Below are positions 57,406-64,000 of a DNA stretch of 64,000 bases, piece by piece (the first letter of the stretch is position 1; each line of letters starts with the position of its first letter). Location of the stretch: positions 42,064,329-42,128,328 of the forward strand of contig OZ024880.1 of assembly GCA_964017185.1 (NCBI GenBank), in the 5' to 3' direction. This stretch comes from Rugalucina vietnamica. Taxonomy: Eukaryota > Mollusca > Bivalvia > Lucinida > Lucinidae. The notes under the pieces are model-generated. The model ran no database searches and had not been told where the DNA came from. It was given only the letters and a program-made list of their open reading frames with translations. Made by a program: the position numbers and the translations under genes.

Positions 57406-59580
57406 GTACAACATGAAATAAAAATAAAATAAACGAAAATTTTACGATGCTGCCATTTGAGCTGCAATATCCGATTTTACTTAAAACATTTTGCCTAAAC
57501 TGAGCGTCATGGTGTTTTACTAAATCGGTTGCATAAATGGAATTTTGAGCAATAGTGCTAGTATTAAAAAACTAGTAAAGAAGTAAAATGCTGGAAAAGC
57601 TACCACCTGATTTAAAGAACGTTGTTTAAACCTTGGTGTGGATTTTCCCTAATAGGCAGCCATCCAATCGATGAAAAAAATCTTTAGATGGCAAAATGGG
57701 GTAGAAGCTGGCATCCATGCTGATATTGTTCCTAGACATGTACTATGACATATAGGGGTGGATGCCAAGTCTGTAAATCGCCCTAGGTCTCAGAATTAGG
57801 TCAAAGGTCAACTGGGTGCAAAATAACAAGAAAATGTATGAAAACTCTTTTCAGTGTCATTCCTTTGCTGTATTTTCCACAAAATTTCACCAAACTACAT
57901 TATATACACTTATTATGTATGTGGCATTTACAACATAACAAATAAAAGTGCTAAGCACTTGTCCTAGCAAGGTTAAAGGTTATTTCAGTGCAAAATTACG
58001 AAGATATTCCTAAAATTCCCCGGGAGCTAATTTGACCTACCTTGACCCCCATGACAACTTTTCATGGGTGCCAAATCATTAATTTGGACCCCAGAAATGC
58101 AAACATTTTTTTGTTCTCAAAGTTTAACTCTTTTGCACAAGAAAATATGCATGATTTCCATGGCAACCCGTCGACGTGATTCTTGAGCATAAGGGTGGGC
58201 ATACAAACTTGGTCATATCTCCGCTGTTACTTGTCCTAGACCACTGAGCATGGCCTCATTTCAAAGCTAAGACATTGCCCTTTCATCCAATGGTAAGTAA
58301 TGCTAGTTATCTAATTTGCACATTCATGAATTTTAATGAAAACATTGAAAATGACGGAAAAATCGCTAAAAATCTATAAATAAACTAATTTCAGGCCCAA
58401 ACAATCATTGAGACACTTTGTTATTAAACCAGTAATGTCATTTCACAAATTTATTGATTTCATGTGCCTAAATGAAAATTATCTCATTTGCATATTCATG
58501 AATTTTAATCAAATGTCGAAAATCGAGTAAAAACAAGGGGAAAACTATAGCCATTGCAAGGTTTTTGCCTAAATGAAAATTATCTCATATGCATATTCAT
58601 GAATTTTAATCAAAATGTCGAAAATCGATTAAAAACAAGGGGAAAACTATAGTCATTGCAAGGTTTTTGATGGGTTATATGATCTATCTTGTATCTCTGA
58701 AACGAATTCTCATGGCTGCCAGTGTGGTCAGAGGGACCGCCTAAATGCCATAAAATATTGTCCTCAACAATAAACACATTTGCATGATGTAAATTTACAT
58801 AGTTTCCACCTCAACCTCTAGTGTAATTCTAAAGAATAGGATGTATTCACAAAAATATTCATATACCAACAAAGGCATGCTCTAGAATACTATAATTGGT
58901 GTGATAGTGATGCATGGTCCTGGCAATTTAACCTCAATAGCTATTATTCAAATCACTGAATTTGCTTATTGATGGAAATAAATAAAACACACAAGAAATC
59001 AGAGAAACGCTGTGGAAAAAATAGGGGGTATACTTACAAAATCACTTAACCAGAGCGGTTAACAAATCCAGGTTGCTTTAATAAGTATCAAATGGATGCT
59101 TTGGCAATGCACTATGACCCTCAAGTCTGATATAAGAATGATCTGATTTTCAATTTCATGAATTTTAATGCAAACTTCATAAATGGGATTCGAAAGTGGA
59201 AAAATTAAACGGGTAAACCTACAAAATGACTTGTATCTCGGCACCCAAAAGCCCTAACATGCTGAAAATGGCATCAAATGATTGCTAGTGCAATATTATA
59301 CCACCCTGTACTACAATTTGATGAATATTAAAAAAAACTTTCAAATTTAGAGGAAAATTATGTAGAAATTGAGGCGTTATACATAGAAAATCACATGCCT
59401 TCTATCAGAGATCCATTTGAAGAAACACTGAACATTATCTATTTAGAAATGTACTAGCAAAATGAGCTATCTACACAGATGTCCAAAATGTTTTTTTTTA
59501 AAAAAGCCAGGTCTTGTTTATATTGGTTAACTTTAGATAACTTGATGGAGTATGGTTCAAGATTCTTGTGTTACAAAATA
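57406..59580. other. Intergenic AT-rich region, no gene seen
   Basis: A tandem duplication of 101 bp lies at 58466-58566 and 58567-58668 (CCTAAATGAAAATTATCTCA ... ATTGCAAGGTTTTT). ATTCATGAATTTTAATCAAA-type words also recur at 58325 and 59155. An AATAAAA cluster at 57417-57431 could serve as the receptor's poly(A) signal. Confidence 0.5.
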
Positions 59581-59763
59581 CCAACTCTAACTACCACAAC
59601 TCTTCGATACCGTATTGAAGGTCATTAGTTGACCGTCACTCGTATCTCGTTGTATAAGCGATTCTTACGTTTCTATCCATGGACTTGTATTAGACATGGA
59701 CCTGAGGTGTGGTTTTCGGTTATACCTTTTTCTTTCATTCGAAAGATTTTGCATTACGATTAA

Positions 59764-61654
59764 GTGCATTATTTATTCTATAACCGGTATGAGTGTCGCG
59801 CTCCTTTTGGCAGTATCAACACAATACTCCCAACTATGACTATCACAAAAATATTAGGAATTACATTAACTCCCCTTAGGTTGCATGCCGCGTCTACTGT
59901 ACGGATTCCTCATTCAACTAACAATTTTCAAAATTTATTACCTACTGTAAGGGTGACACCTCTTAATTTATTTTCGGCATCTACTGTTAATCTACACGGA
60001 GCTTCTAATTCTAATATGTTTCGTAATAATCTTCAGATTAGGTTATCTCCACTCAAATCACCAATTTTACGTAAATATATTAATCCGTTCAAGAGACCTG
60101 GAATGTACCCTAGTATTTCTAAGTGCAATGCCAAAAAGTGCAACTGTTGCAATCATTTATGCTCTAAGACTACTACCACTTCATCTGTGAATGGTAGGAC
60201 ATTTTCAGTGGTTAATGATTCTGATTTAGACTGAAAATCAATGGATCTTGTATATGTTCTTACTTGAAATAGTGTCAATGAAGGCCAAGACAAACTTCCT
60301 ACGATGTATTGGTTACCTAAGCTTCACAAAAGACCATACAAAGCTAGATTTATTGCAAATTCTAGCTCTTGTACTACCAATGAACTTTCTAAATTATTAA
60401 CTTCCTGTCTTACTGCTATCAAATCTCATGTTATAAGATACTGTGAGACAGTGTATGAAACTTCAAATAAAAATTGGCTTTTATCAATTAAAAATTCTGG
60501 TGAGGTGCTCAGTAAATTGAAGTGTAGAGGGTTCCGTGCGACAAGCTTGTCCACATATGATTTTTCTACTCTGTATACAACATTACCACATAATCTAATA
60601 AAAGAAAAACTTCTGGATTTGATAGAGTGGACCTTCAAAAGGGCATTAAAAAACTATGTTTCACTTTATTTGGCATGTAATGACAGAAGGGCTTTTTTCA
60701 CTTCCTCTGACCAAAGTCGGTATACACTTTGGTCATGTCAGAATGTATGCGACGCCTTATCCTATCTCCTTGATAATATTTATATTAGATTTGGAACCAA
60801 GTTATACAGACAAATTGTTGGAATTCCGATGGGTACAAATTGCGCACCTCTCGTAGCTGATTTATTTTTATACTGCTACGAAAGAGATTTCATGGATTCT
60901 CTTAACCATGATAATCAAGCTGATGTTATCGAGGCTTTTAATTCCACATATAGGGTACCTCGATGACCTTTTGAACATTGACAACCCTTATTTTGAAGGT
61001 ATGGTCAATCAAATTTATACACCTGAACTTCAGTTGAACAAAGCCAATATCACAGATACTGAAGCCCCCTTTTTAGATCTACATCTTTCTGTTGCAAATG
61101 GATTTGTTTCTTCTAAAATCTATGATAAGCGCGATGACTTTGATTTTGATATAGTAAATTTTCCTTTTTTGGATGGTGACGTTCCTCGTCGTGCTTCTTA
61201 TGGTGTATACATTTCGCAACTTATTAGGTTTGCTAGAGTCTGCAATCATGTTACAGACTTCAACGCTCGAAATAAATGTTTAACGGCAAAACTTCTCCAA
61301 CAGGGCTATCGGTATCATAAACTTCGAAAAACATTTTCTAAATTTTATCGTAGACACTATGAATTGATTTCCAAATATAATGTTGGGTTAAAGACGCCTT
61401 TAAGTGAGGGCCTTTCGGAACCTGAATTTTATGGTGACTTGGTTTACAAATTTAAGAAACTTCAAGGAATTAATGATTTTTCTTTTCAGTTCAGAAAAAT
61501 CATAACACGTTACAGACGTATAGGTTATAACTTGAATGTTATGCGACAGTCTGCATGCTTAGTTTTTAACCCAATCATGGTTGATAACTATGCTGCCTTC
61601 TTTAATTGCACGCCGGTGGGTCAGGCGTCAGACTCTATGATGGCCCCGACATAA
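59764..61654 (+). pseudogene. Naiad protein: Cys motif, GIY-YIG start, RT; in-frame TGA codons
   Basis: Frame 1 runs from 59764: basic N-terminus, KCNAKKCNCCNHLC, VNGRTFSVVNDSDLD, TGA (60232), KSMDLVYVLT, TGA (60265), then NSVNEGQDKLPTMYWLPKLHK of the RT fingers. In the family both TGA positions are cysteines of the nuclease start (C..S.d.VY.lxC), so they fit selenocysteine. About 250-300 residues, most of the nuclease, are missing between VYVLT and the RT. RT motifs: STYDFSTLYTTLP, GIPMGTNCAPLVADLFLYCYE and YLDDLLNI. One extra G near 60953-60955 shifts the frame just before YLDD. The last frame ends ...SDSMMAPT at 61654. This copy cannot be active. Confidence 0.8.
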
Positions 61655-61696
61655 AGCTATTCATTTTAGTTGGTTGGGGCCGGAGCTTCTTGTCTG
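61629..61696 (+). promoter_or_regulatory. Candidate SECIS element, first copy
   Basis: Helix I CAGAC 61629-61633 with GTCTG 61692-61696; quartet side ATGA 61637-61640 facing GGAG 61682-61685; helix II of ten pairs, 61641-61650 with 61673-61682 (TGGCCCCGAC with GTTGGGGCCG); unpaired AA at 61653-61654, 12 bases after ATGA; mini-helix AGCTA 61655-61659 with TAGTT 61667-61671, as in form-2 SECIS. The 3' side is GGAG rather than the usual KGAW. The AA is also the end of the TAA stop codon. A SECIS directs UGA recoding to selenocysteine. Confidence 0.65.
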
Positions 61697-61984
61697 TTGC
61701 TTGGCCCACCGGGGTCCAACTGGTGTTTTTCTTTTGCTCCGGAGTTAGTAGGTTATTCGGCGCCCAGGGATCTCCATCGTCGGGCAGCTTACTCAGTCTG
61801 TGAGTCCTGGTTTTTGATTCATCAGGATGTTTATCATGATTTATTTGTTTGTTCTTGATGATTCATTGACTAGTTAGAGATTCACCACGAGGACCGAATA
61901 ACTAACTAAATGTTATGAACCACTGCAGAAGCTGAGGGTGAGGTTATGGCCATGTAAAACCGGTTTAAGCCCGCCAGTAACTTT

Positions 61985-62395
61985 GTGTTACTGATCGTTC
62001 CAAGTCGATACTTCAATGGTGGTTCTTTTTGTTTTATGTCTTGGTGTATAAATTTTTTTTGTGCTGTTGGCGCCTTTTCTAAATTTTATCGTAGACACTA
62101 TGAATTGATTTCCAAATATAATGTTGGGTTAAAGACACTTTTAAATGAGGGCCTTTCGGAACCTGAATTTTATGGTGACTTGGTTTACAAATTAAAGAAA
62201 CTTAAAGGAATAAATGATTTTTCTCTTCAGTTCGGAAAAATCATAACACGTTACAGACGTATAGGTTATAACTTGAATGTTATGCGACAGTCTGCATGCT
62301 TAGTTTTTAACCCAATCATGGTTGATAACTATGCTGCCTTCTTTAATTGCACGCCGGTGGGTCGGGCGTCAGACTCTATGATGGCCCCGACTTAA
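61985..62395 (+). pseudogene. 5'-truncated second Naiad 3' end
   Basis: After GTGCTGTTGGCGCC of the first unit, coding sequence restarts abruptly at FSKFYRRHYELISKYNVGLK and reads to the same SDSMMAPT stop. It is a truncated tandem copy. The upstream [13 protein letters not shown] reading is first-unit 3' UTR, not protein. Confidence 0.75.
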
Positions 62396-62437
62396 AGCTA
62401 TTCATTTTAGTTGGTTGGGGCCGGAGCTTCTTGTCTG
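62370..62437 (+). promoter_or_regulatory. Candidate SECIS element, second copy
   Basis: Offset by exactly 741 bases from the first. All paired bases are kept; the only changes in the 68 bases lie near the apical AA (CATAAAG to CTTAAAG), with no effect on stems. Confidence 0.6.
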
Positions 62438-63216
62438 TTGCTTGGCCCACCGGGGTCCAACTGGCGTTTTTCTTTTGCTCCGGAGTTAGTAGGTTATTCG
62501 GCGCCCAGGGATCTCCATCGTCGGGCAGCTTACTCAATCTGTGAGTCCTGGTTTTTGATTCATCAGGATGTTTATCATGATTTATTTGTTTGTTCTTGAT
62601 GATTCATTTACTAGTTAGAGATTCACCACGAGGACCGAAGAACTAACTAAATGTTGTGAACCACTGCAGAAGCTGAGGGTGAGGTTAGGTACCTGTAAAA
62701 CCGGTTTAAGCCCGCCAGTAACTTTGTGTTACTGATCGTTCCAAGTCGATACTTCTGTAGTGGTTCTTTTTGTTTTATGTCTTGGTGTTTAAAATTTTTT
62801 GTGCTGTTGGCGCCTTATGTATGTTTTCATATTTTTAGTTAAGTTAAGGTAACTGAGTGGCCACCTATTGGGAAAATAGCTGCTCATTCGGCTTACGATA
62901 TGTTTCATGATATAAGTACCTGATTGTTAGTTTGGTTTTTTCCCACATCGGTTTTTGGAGTGGGAATCTTTTTCTGATTGCGCCTTTTCCTGATCTTTGC
63001 CTACTTGTACCTTTTTATGTATGTTTTCATATTTTTAGTAAAGTTGAGGTAACTGAGTGGCCACCTATTGGGAAAATAGCTGCTCATTCGGCTTACGATA
63101 TGTTTCATGGTATAAGTACCTGATTGTTAGTTTGGTTTTTTCCCACCTCGGTTTTTGGAGTGGGAATCTTTTTCTGATTGCACCTTTTCCTGATCTTTGC
63201 CTACTTGTACCTTTTT

Positions 63217-64000
63217 CTAATGCAGGCTCTACTCCAGCCAGGCGTGAATCTTTGCATGTAGAACGTATTATTTTAGCTGTCAAATCCTTGATGTAGTGAT
63301 TTTAGAGGAATACTCCGGAAAGACAAAATATGTCCTGTCTTTTTAAGACCATCAGCAATTTGCATATGGAGGAAAGGGGCTCTAGCATGATGTACGTTAA
63401 CACTTTTAAGTAAAATTGACCTTGATTACAAACAGTGCAGTGCACCATACCCAGACAATGAAAGTCGGATGCCACTGACAAGCATTACAGAAACCTATCG
63501 CCAAAGCGGCCAATACCACTTCCATTCTGCAATGGCAAATGTGCAACCCTACCTCATATAACACGAATTAATGTGAGGCCCAAAGTAGAATACTCTCCTA
63601 CCAGTACAGGTAAACACACAAAAACTGAACCAACAACATTAACTTGTTCCCAAATCCAACATCCACAAATATTACAAAACTAAGCCCAAAAGATTTTGTA
63701 CATAGTTACTAGAAGATGCAAGTCTTATCTTTAGCATCCACACCCACCCCTGTCTCTAATTGTAATCATAGGTAAAAGTTGACCTGTTACATTAGGTGAT
63801 TAACTTTAAATGATCAACCCAATAGATAAGAGAATGTCCAGTCGAATACAACATCAAAAGAAGTAAACATGGTAAAGTAGAGATTCGTTGACGGATTGAA
63901 ATGGTAGCGGAATATATTATATTGTGTTCTCAGGTATAATGCACATTTGTACTGGTTTGCTCTACAAGTCGGCTCTTACAGCCATGTAGTAGTGTTGGCT
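63217..64000. other. Intergenic, nothing recognised
   Basis: From CTAATGCAGGCTCTACTCC to the window end I see no frame over about 60 codons with a known motif, no inverted repeat and no repeat shared with the rest of the window. Confidence 0.5.

Larger units (their letters stand above)
59590..63216 (+). mobile_element. Naiad-type Penelope-like element with tandem 3' ends
   Basis: A Cys-rich and GIY-YIG-start segment precedes the reverse transcriptase, the permuted order of Naiads (canonical Penelope elements have the nuclease last). The 3' end is repeated: 61334-62074 and 62075-62814 (period 741, about 97% identical), followed by two 200-bp tail units (62815-63014, 63015-63216). Such tandem, partly truncated copies are typical of Penelope-like insertions. 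The 5' limit near 59590 is a guess. It is a non-viral retroelement without capsid genes. Confidence 0.8.

Noticed and set aside
61334-62814. LTR retrotransposon with a 741-bp direct repeat
   Set aside because: The repeat holds the end of a Penelope-type RT and its UTR; no gag, protease, integrase, primer site or TG...CA ends. It is the tandem 3' end of a Naiad.

Overview
The window looks like nuclear DNA of a lophotrochozoan animal, most probably a bivalve mollusc (clam). The grounds are short phase-consistent exons with GT/AG introns, a dense load of inverted-repeat DNA elements and tRNA-derived SINEs, a CR1-like LINE with a 2A peptide, and a Naiad-type Penelope-like element with in-frame TGA at cysteine positions. 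Selenoprotein-coding Naiads are known from clams and spiders. I see no sign of bacterial, viral or organellar DNA, and I cannot name a species.

Two host genes stand head to head. On the minus strand (6250 down to 1162) is a complete eight-exon gene for a 311-residue zona pellucida (ZP) domain protein with signal peptide, ZP-N/ZP-C cysteines, a furin-like site and a hydrophobic C-terminus; a TATA box and a poly(A) signal flank it. On the plus strand (8848 to 55965) is a giant receptor gene of the mannose-receptor type. I could join 42 exons in one open frame of 1,879 residues. It encodes twelve C-type lectin-like domains (CTLDs), a QTNP-repeat stalk, one transmembrane helix and a cytoplasmic tail with an FxNxxY endocytosis motif. 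The signal peptide and first half of CTLD1 were not found.

The introns are crowded with mobile elements. They hold a full-length LINE (11596-15291) inside a DNA element (10683-16206), a composite of CpG-word arrays (19064-23578), elements with mariner-like ends, a nested inverted-repeat pair (31421-33403) and several palindromic MITE families. Naiad 3' tails lie mostly opposite to the gene. The receptor gene also carries local exon duplications: a triplicated transmembrane/tail exon with three different tails, a triplicated acceptor plus half-exon, and several decayed exon copies.

Downstream (about 59590-63216) lies the Naiad element. It has lost most of its GIY-YIG endonuclease. It keeps two in-frame TGA codons where cysteines are expected, and its 3' end, which exists in two tandem copies, contains a good candidate SECIS hairpin that includes the stop codon. 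Together these are the most striking signal in the window.
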